From Rhizobium leucaenae USDA 9039 (GTDB lineage Bacteria > Pseudomonadota > Alphaproteobacteria > Rhizobiales > Rhizobiaceae): a DNA stretch of 64,000 nucleotides. The number at the start of each line of letters is the position of its first letter. Positions within the stretch are counted from its first letter, which is position 1. Location: assembly GCF_000426285.1 (NCBI RefSeq), contig NZ_AUFB01000007.1, forward strand, positions 232,619-296,618. The letters are read 5' to 3'. The notes under the pieces are model-generated. The model searched no databases. It was not told the DNA's origin and was given only the letters and a program-made list of their open reading frames with translations. Of this stretch, positions 37,840 through 47,352 are shown piece after piece. A program made the position numbers and the translations under genes.

Positions 37840-37859
37840 ACATAAAGATATCTTTATGT
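37840..37859. promoter_or_regulatory. 20-bp perfect palindrome upstream of metH
   Basis: ACATAAAGATATCTTTATGT reads the same on both strands, 43 bp upstream of the metH ATG. A related partial copy, CATATCTATATCTTC, follows at 37863-37877. The form fits a dimeric ArsR-type regulator of methionine metabolism (SahR/SamR are known examples in proteobacteria). The regulator gene is not in the window. Confidence 0.6.
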
Positions 37860-38039
37860 CAACATATCTATATCTTCGCGAGACGGGATGCAAGGATAAT
37901 GCCGCTCTGGTTTGTCTCCCAAAAATTATCGAGGGGACTCCGCTTCGTTCGGGCGCGGACGCTACAGGTCGATTAAAGCCATGACAGCACTTTAAGGCGG
38001 CGCTATAGGGCTTATGGCAAAGAGTCTTGGGAGGATAGC

Positions 38040-39296
38040 ATGAGCATACAGCGTGAAGCGGCAGCACTCGGCAACTGGAGCTCGCGGGCATATCACCGCC
38101 GCTGGTTGCTTGATCAGGCTGATGGGCTTTTCGATTTCTTCCAGTATCGCGGCATCAATCCCAAGGGGGGATTCTACGATATGGACGACGCAGGCGGGCC
38201 GCTCGATGCAGTCAATCCCGTGCGGGGAATTCATTCGACCGCACGCATGGTTCATTGCTTCTCGATCGCCTCGCTGCTCGGCCGTCCCGGCTCCGAGGAT
38301 ATCGTCGATCACGGCATGGACTATCTCTGGAAACATCACCGCGATGCCACCCATGGCGGCTATGTCTGGTCGCTCAACAATGACGGCCCCGTCGATGCCA
38401 GCAAGCAAGGCTATGGCCACGCCTTCGTGCTACTCGCGGCCTCGTCTGCAAAGACCATCGGCCATCCGCTCGCCGACGGTATGCTTGCCGATGTTACCGA
38501 AATTCTGAACACGAAATTCTGGGAAGAAAAACACGGCGCCATCGCGGAAGAGTTCAACCAGGATTGGTCGCCGATCGACGGCGGCAGCTATCGCGGCCAG
38601 AATTCCAATATGCATTTGACCGAAGCGCTGATGGCGGCCTTCGAGGCGACTGGCGACAAAACGTACCTCGATAAAGCCGAGAGCATCGCCGATCTCGTCA
38701 TCCGCCGCTCGGCAGGATCCGTTGGTTGGCGCGTTGCCGAGCATTTTGCTACCGACTGGTCGCTGGACAAGGACTATCGCGGCAACGAGATGTTCCGCCC
38801 CTCGGGCACGACGCCCGGCCACTGGCTGGAATGGGCGCGCCTTATCCTGCAGCTCTGGTCTCTCGGCGGCGAGCAGCACGACTGGATGCCGGACGCCGCC
38901 AGGGGTCTGTTCTCCCAATCGATGTCACTAGGTTGGGACAGCGACAAAGGCGGCTTCTTCTATACGCTCGATTGGGCTGATGTGCCGGCCAAACGCAACA
39001 AGCTCTGGTGGCCGGCATGCGAGGGCGCCGGTGCGGCGCACTATCTCAACGAACACGTGCCGAGCGATTTCCACGAGGAGAGCTATCGCAAGATCTGGGG
39101 CACCATCGGCCGCCACTTCATCGACCACAAAAACGGCGGCTGGCATGAGGAGCTAACGGAAGACTTGGCTCCCGCCCATACGATTTTCCCGGGCAAGGGC
39201 GATATTTATCACGCCCTACAGGCCTGCCTCATCCCTCTCTTCCCTGCAACGGGCAGCCTGACCAAAGTCATCGCCGAGGCTGGCGGCAAAATCTGA
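38040..39296 (+). CDS. AGE family epimerase/isomerase (N-acylglucosamine 2-epimerase fold)
   Basis: 418 residues. (alpha/alpha)6-barrel enzyme interconverting aldose/ketose or epimers, such as mannose/fructose or GlcNAc/ManNAc. Family hallmarks: RMVHCFSIA, the [20 protein letters not shown] block with a catalytic His, [11 protein letters not shown], and [18 protein letters not shown] at 38040 follows GGGAGGATAGC. Divergent from metH. Exact sugar specificity cannot be read. Confidence 0.88.
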   Translation: MSIQREAAALGNWSSRAYHRRWLLDQADGLFDFFQYRGINPKGGFYDMDDAGGPLDAVNPVRGIHSTARMVHCFSIASLLGRPGSEDIVDHGMDYLWKHHRDATHGGYVWSLNNDGPVDASKQGYGHAFVLLAASSAKTIGHPLADGMLADVTEILNTKFWEEKHGAIAEEFNQDWSPIDGGSYRGQNSNMHLTEALMAAFEATGDKTYLDKAESIADLVIRRSAGSVGWRVAEHFATDWSLDKDYRGNEMFRPSGTTPGHWLEWARLILQLWSLGGEQHDWMPDAARGLFSQSMSLGWDSDKGGFFYTLDWADVPAKRNKLWWPACEGAGAAHYLNEHVPSDFHEESYRKIWGTIGRHFIDHKNGGWHEELTEDLAPAHTIFPGKGDIYHALQACLIPLFPATGSLTKVIAEAGGKI

Positions 39297-39304
39297 GATG
39301 AAAG

Positions 39305-39330
39305 GCGGCGTCCGCTAAGCCGGACGCCGC
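39305..39330. terminator. Bidirectional terminator-like hairpin
   Basis: GCGGCGTCCG (39305-39314), loop CTAAGC, CGGACGCCGC (39321-39330). On the minus strand CCTTTC follows. It lies between the converging AGE and UPF0303-like genes. Confidence 0.65.
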
Positions 39331-39339
39331 GATCCTCTC

Positions 39340-39828
39340 TTATGACAGGCTGAGATTGTGCAGTTCGTGGCCAAGCGTCAGCGCCAGAGCCTCGACGACA
39401 AGATTGTGGTCTTCACGCTGCGGAAGTCCCGACACGGTGACCGCGCCGATGCAACCCGTGCCGTGGACGAAGATCGGAAAACTGCCGCCGGATGCAGCAT
39501 AGTCGGCGCTCGAAAGCCCGTTGTCCTCAATACTTTTGCCTTGCTGTTCCAGCCGCAGGGTGCTCGCATAACTGCTGCGAAAATAGCGCAATACCATATT
39601 ACGCTTACGGCGGATCCAGTTGGAATTATCCGGCGTGGAACCGGGTAGCGCGATGTAGAAGACCGGCATAGAATGCAGCGTGATATCGATCGCGACACCC
39701 AAATTGCGTTCGCTGGCAAGATCGTGCAGCAACTTGCCAAGCACCCAGGCGGTCGAAAGATCGAAAGCATCGAAGCGCAGCGTCTCCTCCTGTAGCGCGA
39801 TGCGGCTGAGGTCGTGTTCGATCGTCAT
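39340..39828 (-). CDS. UPF0303 / heme-degrading-domain (HbpS/GlcG-fold) protein
   Basis: 162 residues. DLGVAIDITLHSMPVFYIALPGSTPDNSNWIRRKRNMV, and the GSFPIFVHGTGCIGAVTVSGLPQREDHNLVVEAL block, match the UPF0303 family, related to HbpS/GlcG domains. Members have been linked to heme or redox stress, with no settled function. ATG at 39828 follows GGAAGGATTTTC. Same strand as the TupA-like gene 60 bp upstream. Confidence 0.72.
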   Translation of the reverse strand: MTIEHDLSRIALQEETLRFDAFDLSTAWVLGKLLHDLASERNLGVAIDITLHSMPVFYIALPGSTPDNSNWIRRKRNMVLRYFRSSYASTLRLEQQGKSIEDNGLSSADYAASGGSFPIFVHGTGCIGAVTVSGLPQREDHNLVVEALALTLGHELHNLSLS

Positions 39829-39887
39829 GAAAATCCTTCCTCCGAAATTGGCCGGCTTATCAAACGCGAACGAGATGATTTGTCCAC

Positions 39888-40826
39888 TTATCTCTTCGGT
39901 ATGTCGAAGCCGAGCCGCCATTTTTGGCCGAGCATAAGATCGTATTCCTCAGGCTCGAACGCTTCGAATCCACCGCCCGGATAGAAGGTCAGCTCCCCGA
40001 CATAGACCCAATCGGCCGCGGCATAGAGATCGACGCGGACGAAATCGATATCGCGAGCGATCGTCTCGGCAATATGAATCATCTCGTCGAGCCGCGGCGG
40101 GCGAGCCACTTCGCCGGGATAGAGGCTGAGATAGTCCGGATCGTAGAACGGCAATTTCTGCCAGTCCGGTGTGTAGTTACAAGAATAGCCTTGCTGACCT
40201 TCACGAATGTCGATCTCGATATGCGAGACTTTGCCGTTGAAGGTGAAAAGCCGGTAATCCCAGGGAACGCGCCCGTCAGCGAGCAACATGGTCTCGATGA
40301 GAATGCGGCGCTCGAGTTGGCTGTAGGCCCATTCCCTATTATAGATGACATGATCGATCGCCAGCCACTCGGCCGAAGGGTTATCCTTTAGCAAACGGCC
40401 GACATCGCTTTGCTCGTAGAGAAGCCGGCCGACCCCGCTTGCATGCGTTGGTTTGACGACGGCCGGCAGAGTAATGCGGCACCAATCAACCGCCGCCAGA
40501 TCGGTGCCGACCCATTGTGTCGGGATGACATATTGGTCGCCGACACGCTCCGCTATCAGCGCCTTGGCGTCAGCCTTGTCGACGAAGCGCGAAAACAAGG
40601 GGTTGCGGTCATAAAGCTTGCGGGCCTGAATTTTATCCGTGAAAGTCTGCGGCGATTTCAGGTTCGGAAACTTGCCACGGATGACGAAGTATTTGAGCGC
40701 GCAATAAGGCCGATCCGGCAATGGCGACATCAGCCGCCAGAGCAGGTTGTGCACGCGTTCGCTCAATCCCTTTTGCAAATATCCAGGAATGAGAAATCCG
40801 TCTCGATCGGCGATTTTGTCCGTCAT
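39888..40826 (-). CDS. TupA-like ATP-grasp protein
   Basis: 312 residues. The TupA-type ATP-grasp family is known from teichuronopeptide and capsule clusters, where it is thought to attach an amino acid to a sugar polymer. Visible: SPQTFTDKIQARKLYDRNPLFSRFVDK, PAVVKPTHASGVGRLLY, EWAYSQLERRILIETML, and YRLFTFNGKVSHIEID with VRVDLYAAADWVYVGELTFYPGGGFE, the ATP/Mg region. Start is either ATG 40826 or GTG 40853; both have weak ribosome sites. Divergent from the flippase gene, suggesting polysaccharide decoration. Confidence 0.75.
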   Translation of the reverse strand: MTDKIADRDGFLIPGYLQKGLSERVHNLLWRLMSPLPDRPYCALKYFVIRGKFPNLKSPQTFTDKIQARKLYDRNPLFSRFVDKADAKALIAERVGDQYVIPTQWVGTDLAAVDWCRITLPAVVKPTHASGVGRLLYEQSDVGRLLKDNPSAEWLAIDHVIYNREWAYSQLERRILIETMLLADGRVPWDYRLFTFNGKVSHIEIDIREGQQGYSCNYTPDWQKLPFYDPDYLSLYPGEVARPPRLDEMIHIAETIARDIDFVRVDLYAAADWVYVGELTFYPGGGFEAFEPEEYDLMLGQKWRLGFDIPKR

Positions 40827-40918
40827 GTGGTCGTCTCGAATTTCAACTTTCACGCTAGTGAGAAGTATCAGTCCGCCTTTAACACAAGGTTATGAGACTA
40901 CCCTCATGATTGATAGTC

Positions 40919-42427
40919 ATGAGTACCTCTGGATCCAACCTTCTCAAGAGCTCGCTGATCAGCTTGGCGGCTACGGTGATCTCGCTTGCCGCCGGTTTCG
41001 CCAGCAGCATCATCGCCGCGCGCCTGCTTGGTCCCGCAGGCTCAGGCAAGGTCGCCTATGCGCTGTGGGTCGCGACGTCAGCCACGGCGCTTGCGGATAT
41101 GGGCCTGCCGCAGACATTGCTGCGCAATGCCGGTGGTCTTTCAGGCGAAGGTGATGCCTGGAAGGCATTGGTGCGGGCAGCGCTTCGCAGCTTCTTGATA
41201 TCCGTTGCAATGGTCGGCGCCGCCATCCTTGTCTTCGCAGCCATCACCTATGTGTATCGCGATGCGCGACATGCCTGGTTCTGGATCGTGACGGCCCTGC
41301 TGTTCTTGAGCTACGCGTTCTACGTCCTTTCGACTGCCGTCGCCCGCGGCCGCCATCGCTTTGGACAGACTGCCCGCAGCACAGCGCTTGCCGGCCTGCT
41401 GCAGGTTCCATTGGTTCTCGCCGGGGCTTGGCTCCTCGGCCCGACCGGGGCGCTGATCGGATACGTCGCCCGTTATCTACCCCAGGCATTGCAATTGCGC
41501 GGCTATATCGATCGGAGCGTTCCAGCCTCCAGCAACGCATTGACGCCGGAAATGCAGCGATATGGCCGCTACATATGGCTGAGTGATCTCATCGAAATCC
41601 TCGTGCTGTCGCGCGTCGAATTTCTCTTCCTCGGCTTTTTCTTCTCGTCCACCGGCATCGGCTATTTTGCCGCCGGCCTCGGCCTTGCGGGGTTGATCGA
41701 GCAAGTCATGCTGCAGATCTCGCCGGCCCTGATCGTCAGCTTCGCCGACGCCCACGCGAAGGGCGATCAACGGGCACTGCAGGCTGCCTATGGGCGGGTC
41801 ATCCGCATGGTCGCGCTCGTCATGCTGCCGATCAGCTTCGGTGGCGCGGCGATCATGCCCGATTTGATGCCGCTGATTTTCGGCGACGCTTTTGAGCCCG
41901 CCATCCCGGCTGCAGCCACGCTGCTTGCGTTTGTTTGGCTCGCCGGTCTCTCGGTCATCCCTTGGGGCATGATCAGCGCCTCAGGTCGCAGCGATCTGCT
42001 ACTACGCGTGCAGATCACCAGCGGTCTGCTGACGATGTTGCTGCTCGCTGCCATGGTGCCACTGGCCGGCTTGGAAGGCGCCGCACTCGCTCGCGCAACA
42101 ATTGCGACGCTGACCTTTCTGCTGCTGGCTCGAACCGCCTGGAAGAACGTCCACACCGTCGTGCCGCTCGTCGCAGTGGCAAAGACGATATTTGCGGCAG
42201 CTTTTTGTGCGGCTGCGGCGGGTCTCGCCGTCTACTGTCTCGACGGCCTGGCTGCGATCGCGAGCGCCATTCCCGCCGGCGCCATTGCCTATATGCTTGC
42301 AGTCCGGCTCTTGCATCTGGTGGAATCGGGCGACAGCCGGCTGTTGATGGACACGATCGGCGGCAAGCTTCCGGGACCATCCCGTCCGCTGATCAACGGC
42401 CTACTCGCTTTCCTCGCACCAGGTTAA
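40919..42427 (+). CDS. Wzx-type oligosaccharide flippase / lipopolysaccharide export protein
   Basis: 502 residues, 12-14 hydrophobic segments of the MVF/polysaccharide-transport type: LLKSSLISLAATVISLAAGFASSIIAARLLGPAGSGKVAYAL is the classical opening, with the LLGP-x-G loop. It flips lipid-linked repeat units across the inner membrane. ATG at 40919 is preferred to a TTG 9 bp earlier; the ribosome site is weak. Its end overlaps the glycosyltransferase end by 4 bp (converging). Confidence 0.83.
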   Translation: MSTSGSNLLKSSLISLAATVISLAAGFASSIIAARLLGPAGSGKVAYALWVATSATALADMGLPQTLLRNAGGLSGEGDAWKALVRAALRSFLISVAMVGAAILVFAAITYVYRDARHAWFWIVTALLFLSYAFYVLSTAVARGRHRFGQTARSTALAGLLQVPLVLAGAWLLGPTGALIGYVARYLPQALQLRGYIDRSVPASSNALTPEMQRYGRYIWLSDLIEILVLSRVEFLFLGFFFSSTGIGYFAAGLGLAGLIEQVMLQISPALIVSFADAHAKGDQRALQAAYGRVIRMVALVMLPISFGGAAIMPDLMPLIFGDAFEPAIPAAATLLAFVWLAGLSVIPWGMISASGRSDLLLRVQITSGLLTMLLLAAMVPLAGLEGAALARATIATLTFLLLARTAWKNVHTVVPLVAVAKTIFAAAFCAAAAGLAVYCLDGLAAIASAIPAGAIAYMLAVRLLHLVESGDSRLLMDTIGGKLPGPSRPLINGLLAFLAPG

Positions 42428-43596
42428 GGCGCAAGCTTAACCTCAAAGGCTGCATTCAGCGTTTGCAGAGCGACATCATCCCACGTCAGAATTCCCTTGC
42501 GAAAAGATGGTGAACGCCGCATCGACAGCGCCGCATCGATCTTCTCACGCCAAGCGGTTTCGCCGTCCATGCGGTAAGCGATGGCATTGGAGCGGGTAAA
42601 AGGGATCAAATCAGGCAGGAGGATCGGCAGGGCGCAATAGCTATATTGCGCAAGCTTGAGGCTCGACTCCGCCAGATAAATCTCGTCCGCCGTCAGGCGG
42701 TAGGGCGCGATGCCGAAATCCGCATGCTGGAGATACGGCACGATGCTTTCAAAATCACGTTCCCCGTAGATTTTGACATTCGATTGCGGCGGATCGCGCC
42801 AGTCAGCGCCGAAAATATGGAAATCTACATCCGGTGCCGCGGCTGCCATTGCAGCGACAGCGGCCTCGTCGAACAGCATATTGCCGATCGAGATGGCGTT
42901 CTGACTGCCGGATGGATAGGGCGAAGGTTGTTTGCGGTCGAACAGAACCGCGTCGATGCCCTGTTGAATGACCCGTACGCGCCCACCCGGCGGCAGCAAT
43001 GCCCCGAGCCGTTCCGATGGCACGCAAACAGTATCGAACTGATGGATCGCAGCGGCCTGGATCCGCTGCAATACAGGGGCAGCACCGACGCTTCGTAGCA
43101 GGTCACGGCAGAAATAGAGGGTCAGCGCCTTCGGATTGAGCTTCTTGACATATTTGAAGAAGGCGAGTGCCGAGCCGCTTTCGATCAACACCAAGTCGGC
43201 TGCGGCAAGGACGCGCCGCGCGAAGCCCGGCAAATAGTTGCCGTAGAGCTGGAAAAGCAACTCGTTTGCGGCGTTGAGTACACGATTGCCGGAACTGAAG
43301 GCATGCAGCGGCGGCAGGTAGGCGCCTGCTTGAAGATTTGCCGCAATTGTCTCGAATCGGTTCGCTTGACACCGCGACAGCGCTCGAAACCGTGGACGAT
43401 CTTTGAGCAATGTCAGCCAGCTATGGCCTATGGTGACGAAATGGACGTCGTGCCCCTGCTCTGCCCACTGGGACGCAACGAAATGGATCGACGCCTTGCG
43501 ATAACCGCGCACAAAAACATGAGATGTCAAAATGACAATCTTTCGTCGTGGCTCGACGGCACTTGCCGTCTTGACCCTTGGCTCCAGGTCTGTCAT
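42424..43596 (-). CDS. Glycosyltransferase, GumK-like (GT70 type glucuronosyltransferase)
   Basis: 390 residues, GT-B fold. KIVILTSHVFVRGYRKASIHFVASQWAEQGHDVHFVTIG starts the acceptor domain, with GIDAVLFDRKQPSPYPSGS and SIGNMLFDEAAVA in the donor domain and ESSLKLAQYSYCALPILLP near the end, a layout resembling xanthan GumK. It would add a sugar, perhaps glucuronate, to a lipid-linked oligosaccharide. ATG at 43596 is chosen over TTG 43608. The donor and acceptor are not proven. Confidence 0.68.
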   Translation of the reverse strand: MTDLEPRVKTASAVEPRRKIVILTSHVFVRGYRKASIHFVASQWAEQGHDVHFVTIGHSWLTLLKDRPRFRALSRCQANRFETIAANLQAGAYLPPLHAFSSGNRVLNAANELLFQLYGNYLPGFARRVLAAADLVLIESGSALAFFKYVKKLNPKALTLYFCRDLLRSVGAAPVLQRIQAAAIHQFDTVCVPSERLGALLPPGGRVRVIQQGIDAVLFDRKQPSPYPSGSQNAISIGNMLFDEAAVAAMAAAAPDVDFHIFGADWRDPPQSNVKIYGERDFESIVPYLQHADFGIAPYRLTADEIYLAESSLKLAQYSYCALPILLPDLIPFTRSNAIAYRMDGETAWREKIDAALSMRRSPSFRKGILTWDDVALQTLNAAFEVKLAP

Positions 43597-43911
43597 GGCC
43601 GACCCCAAAAAGGCGCTTCATGGCCGGCCTCATTCATGACCGACATTGAAAACGTTGATTCAAGCTGCGGCGGCGAACGTTCATGTCCGGGGCGCGGATT
43701 TCCGCAGGCAAAGCCCAATTTGTATCAAATTGAACCGGAAAGCGTCTAACAGGGGGTTAAAGTGGAATTGTCAATTCATGTAACGATGTGAATTGATCCC
43801 CGTTTCGGCGTCTGCCGGTGATCACTTACCAATGCTGCCTCCTCTTGCCCAGCGAAGACGAACAGGTCATTGATAGTGTTCCAAAATCATCCGCCGAAGG
43901 AGCCTACTTTC
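43597..43911. other. 315-bp divergent intergenic region
   Basis: Contains the promoters of the glycosyltransferase (-) and polysaccharide lyase (+) genes. Apart from AT-rich stretches around 43750-43800 no repeat, terminator or RNA element could be recognised. Confidence 0.5.
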
Positions 43912-44883
43912 ATGAACGCAAGATATGCACTGCCCGCCATCCTGGCCTGCACTTGCACCTGCGTCTTGACTCCCGCTATGGCCGAGGATCCAGCTCAATT
44001 GGTTCTGCACGACGGTTTCGACGGTACCGACTTCGCCCCCTCCGGCCGTCTCTATTATCGCGACAATTCCGAACAGAAAGCTGGCAAGGTTGAATTTCAA
44101 TCGGAAGTAAAGCGCACCGGTACTGGCGCGCTGAAGCTCAGCGTCAAACCGCTCTGTCAACCGGACAAGGCGAACTGCAGTGAACGAGCGGAAATTTGGG
44201 AACGCACCAAGTATCGCGTCCCTTATGATCAAGGCGTCTGGTACGGCTTCTCGGTCAAATTCGCCAGCCCCATTCCCGCCGGCGATCACCGCTATCTGAT
44301 TGCGCAGTGGAAACGCGAAATCGGGCCGAAGGCAAAGGGTGATTTCAGCCCTTTCCTGGCGCTACGACTGAACAACGGCAAACTCTTCGCCACGGTCGAA
44401 ACCAACTATGTCGCGCCGCCGACGACAGAGGTGAGTGACGCGACAAAAAAATGTGACGACAGTCAGACACCGGTCTGGTTCCGCTCGGACACCAACCAGA
44501 TGCGAGCCCTTGTCGCTACCGACCGCAATTGGGGCAAGGAGGATGGCAAGGAATTTACCGGCTGCACCGGCGCCATTACCATCACCAACCGTGGCAACAA
44601 GTTGCCGACGCCAGATTCCGGCTGGATCGACTTTGCCATCTACAGCAAGCCTGGCCCTGACGGCACAGGCCATATCGAGATCTTCGCCAATGATAAATGG
44701 ATTGTCACCGTCAAGGGACACATCGGTCATGCCGACAAAGGTCTAGGCAAAAACCAGTATTTCAAGTTCGGCCCCTATCGTGCTGCCGATACGACGGAAT
44801 GGACGCTCTATTACGACGATTTTCGCCGCTCACCCCGTTGCGCTGATGTCTTGTCCGATGCAAATCTCTGCCCATTGAAATGA
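43912..44883 (+). CDS. Secreted polysaccharide lyase (heparin-lyase-like jelly roll, PF14099 type)
   Basis: 323 residues. Signal peptide MNARYALPAILACTCTCVLTPAMA, then a beta-jelly-roll protein: VLHDGFDGTDF, CSERAEIWERTKY, VWYGFSVKFASPIPAGDHRYLIAQWKRE, and a final WTLYYDDFRRSP strand. These match the polysaccharide lyase family that includes glucuronan lyases. It would cleave uronic-acid polymers in the periplasm or outside. ATG at 43912 follows GAAGGAG. Next to a GumK-like transferase it may trim the polymer made by this patch (inference). Confidence 0.75.
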   Translation: MNARYALPAILACTCTCVLTPAMAEDPAQLVLHDGFDGTDFAPSGRLYYRDNSEQKAGKVEFQSEVKRTGTGALKLSVKPLCQPDKANCSERAEIWERTKYRVPYDQGVWYGFSVKFASPIPAGDHRYLIAQWKREIGPKAKGDFSPFLALRLNNGKLFATVETNYVAPPTTEVSDATKKCDDSQTPVWFRSDTNQMRALVATDRNWGKEDGKEFTGCTGAITITNRGNKLPTPDSGWIDFAIYSKPGPDGTGHIEIFANDKWIVTVKGHIGHADKGLGKNQYFKFGPYRAADTTEWTLYYDDFRRSPRCADVLSDANLCPLK

Positions 44884-45017
44884 CCGATGTCTGAGCGTTT
44901 TACCCACCATGACACCACTGCGAAAAGCCGGTTGCCACCGGTCCAGATTTTCGTAAGATTTGCGTGAACTTTTTTGCCTGTCATTGGTTATCTGCCTCAG
45001 CAGAGGAGACCACTGAA

Positions 45018-45314
45018 ATGCTCACCACTCATCGTGACTGCAAACACCATGTGGAGAAAAATGCCATTCCTTCGCTTGGTGAAATCGAAGGGCGTGTCGC
45101 AGTCCTCGAAGTCGTAGCCCAATCTGCCCTGACGCATGTCTTCTTCGAAGGCCATGTCGATGTCGATGCGACCTTGCTTTCTGAGATCCGGAGGGCCATG
45201 CATCGCAAATGCCGGGAATTGAAACTTGATGGCGAAGATACCGCCTCCGCCCTATCTTATGCAGAGGAATTGATTGAAGCGGCGGTGGAGGCATCGCACC
45301 CGGTTCATCAATGA
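45018..45314 (+). CDS. Small protein of unknown function
   Basis: 98 residues, mostly helical and acidic (GEIEGRVAVLEVVAQSALTHVFFEG, AEELIEAAVEA). No family recognised. ATG at 45018 follows GAGGAGACC. Coupled by a 4-bp overlap to a tiny membrane peptide gene. Confidence 0.65.
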   Translation: MLTTHRDCKHHVEKNAIPSLGEIEGRVAVLEVVAQSALTHVFFEGHVDVDATLLSEIRRAMHRKCRELKLDGEDTASALSYAEELIEAAVEASHPVHQ

Positions 45315-45457
45315 TGCCTTCGCGGCCAAGACTGATCCTTTTGATCATGGTGGCGCTCGCTCTTGCGCTGGGCGCCCTCTTATTCGCTGTGCCACACAGC
45401 GGCAAGGATCAGATCGAAAATCCGGCCCCACACGCACCGGATCAGACGCCGCAATAA
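45311..45457 (+). CDS. 48-residue single-helix membrane or secreted peptide
   Basis: Begins MMPSRPRLILLIMVALALAL, one hydrophobic helix followed by a polar proline-rich tail ending APDQTPQ. Its ATG overlaps the TGA of the previous gene (ATGA, 45311-45314), and this coupling is the main support. Function unknown. Confidence 0.55.
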   Translation: MMPSRPRLILLIMVALALALGALLFAVPHSGKDQIENPAPHAPDQTPQ

Positions 45458-45616
45458 TCCCCTTCGAGCAAGCACCTGTGCCGATACGGAACTATCCCTG
45501 TATCATATCAGGCTGCCGTTAACGCCGGCGATAAAAGCCGGTTGCAAACTTTTGGAATCAAAGCACTCTTTGCTCCGCCTCCGCTCAAGTTCGAACTTCC
45601 AACCACGGTGCAGCGA

Positions 45617-45823
45617 ATGTCTATGATGGTCAACTCGCCCCTATATCCAGATGATGTCGATATCCTCGCCGGCGCCCTCTATGCCTGGTGTGCTGAACGC
45701 AGCATCAAACTGCAAAGCCAGGAAGGCTTGTTTGCGGCGAACGTCGCAATCAGCCTCTATGACGCTGGCTATCACACTCAGGATCAACTGCTCGGCGCCC
45801 TTCACAACTACGAATTTCATTGA
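45617..45823 (+). CDS. Small hypothetical protein
   Basis: 68 residues, MSMMVNSPLYPDDVDILAGALYAWCAERSIKLQSQEG and onward. It has the look of small rhizobial proteins of unknown role, including a DAGYHTQDQLLGAL helix. The start is uncertain: an upstream TTG at 45542 would add 25 residues. No recognised family. Confidence 0.55.
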   Translation: MSMMVNSPLYPDDVDILAGALYAWCAERSIKLQSQEGLFAANVAISLYDAGYHTQDQLLGALHNYEFH

Positions 45824-45962
45824 AATCGTAGCGCCGGTTCAAACAGCCATCAGCGCTTCATCGTCGAAGGCGGCCTCGCTGCACTTAGCGGCAGCGCGGG
45901 ATTTCGGTCTACGAAAAGCACGCCTGCACCGAAGAGGGCTCTCCGCCACGATCACGGTGCGA

Positions 45963-46325
45963 TCACGCCGCCGCGTTGGCCTTTCCCAATACGCCCAAGA
46001 TATAATCCCGCTCCTCCAATATGCCCGACCATTCGTCCTCATAAAACGTAGAGTCGTAGATCAACGTGAAAGGGCCTTTATAGCCGGCGGCAATGGAAAG
46101 TTCGACGCAGCGAATATAATCCTCGGCATCGAGGCCGGCTTCCGAATAATGCGCCTTGGCATGACAGAGTTCGGCACGGCCCATGATGTTGGCCAGATCG
46201 CCATATTTGCCCGCGCCGCTCCAATTGCCGAAATCGCCGTTGAGACCAAGCTTTCCATCAAGCGCATCAAGCACACGATGGACCTCGACCGGTCCCGGTA
46301 ACAGTGAGAACCAGTTTTCTTCATG
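45963..46325 (-). pseudogene. 3' remnant of a sugar-phosphate isomerase/epimerase (xylose-isomerase-like TIM barrel)
   Basis: The frame reads EENWFSLLPGPVEVHRVLDAL, then LDFGNW-like GDFGNWSGAGKYGDLANIM, AELCHAKAHYSEAGLDAEDY and FTLIYDSTF, ending ERDYILGVLGKANAAA. This is the C-terminal part of the AP-endonuclease-2 type isomerase family, about 120 of roughly 270 residues. Its 5' part is missing and is replaced at about 46325 by a phage portal gene in another frame. Not expected to be functional. Confidence 0.78.
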
Positions 46326-47302
46326 TCGCCATCTCCGGTAGCGTTGAGACCGGCAGGGGATTGGCCGAGCAGGCGAGTGACCGGAATATCGGCGGCACCG
46401 GAGACGATCTGCATGAAGGCCATGAGGATGTCCGTCAGCCCCGCCAGCGGCGCGCTCTTGCTATCGTACTCTTCCTCACTGTCGAGGATCAGCGTCCCGT
46501 TGACGCCCTTGATAGTGTTGGCCAGCGTATAGCGGCGCAGTACAGCATCCTCATAGGCCTGATTGCCGATATTGGCCGAGAATTGCGGTACCTTGATAAT
46601 GTCGATCTTCGCCTCGAAGATGAGACTGGCGATATTGGCTGCCGTGCTGTCAGCATTCTTGATGGCATCGAAGGTCGCCGTGAGCACGCTCTCGCCCCAG
46701 CCGTGACCGCGCTGCCCCAACGTGCCGCCAAAATCTTCGTCCGGCGCCATCGCGCCGTTGAAGATCACCAATCGCGACGGATGAATGGCAACCTGCGATC
46801 CGTTCGCCCCCGTCAGCGTGTAGCATTTCGGCCTGCCATACCATTCCGACGTCGGATCGCGATCGATCTCTCCCGCGGCAAGTTGACGACGCGTCAATAC
46901 GGTCAGATGCTTCAACCCGCCTTTTCCGACACGCTCGACCTCGAGCGGCAGCGAGGGATCGGTATCGCCGGTGCCGATGAACAAGGCCGCGCCGCCGAAG
47001 AGCCGCCCCTTTTTGGATGCCTCCAACACTTTGCCACGCAGGTTTAGGCGGCGCTCCTCGGCCTCGATTGCCCCGATCTGGTCGCTCTCGGCCTGCCAGT
47101 TGCGCCATTTGCGGCAACTGTCCAGCGCCGGGATATCGACGATCTTGCGCGGCAGCCACGAACCACGATAGGCGGCAATGATTTGTTCGTCGGTGAGGAT
47201 CGGCTGGGTATAGAAGGCCGATGCGGCCTTGTCGCGCTCCGTCCCCATCCGAGACGCAAGGCTCATCAGCCCATCGCGAACCATCGAGAGTACGTGTCCC
47301 AT
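46326..47302 (-). pseudogene. Phage portal protein, truncated (DUF1073 type)
   Basis: About 326 genuine residues: MGHVLSMVRDGLMSLASRMG, FYTQPILTDEQIIAAYRGSWLPRKIVDIPALDSCRKWRNW and GAADIPVTRLLGQSPAGLNATGDGD, as in DUF1073 portals. After GDGD the reading passes into the isomerase remnant out of frame, adding about 87 foreign residues up to a stop at 46061. The portal's C-terminal third is absent. Start ATG 47302 follows AAAGGAT. Downstream of the terminase gene in normal phage order. Confidence 0.82.
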
Positions 47303-47352
47303 GGAGTATCCTTTAGCATTTATGTGAAGGAGAGACCCTTGTTCAGAGGGGT

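Noticed and set aside
45839..46042. Short minus-strand open frame overlapping the isomerase remnant
   Set aside because: Arg-rich reading in a frame other than the recognised isomerase sequence; no start signal.
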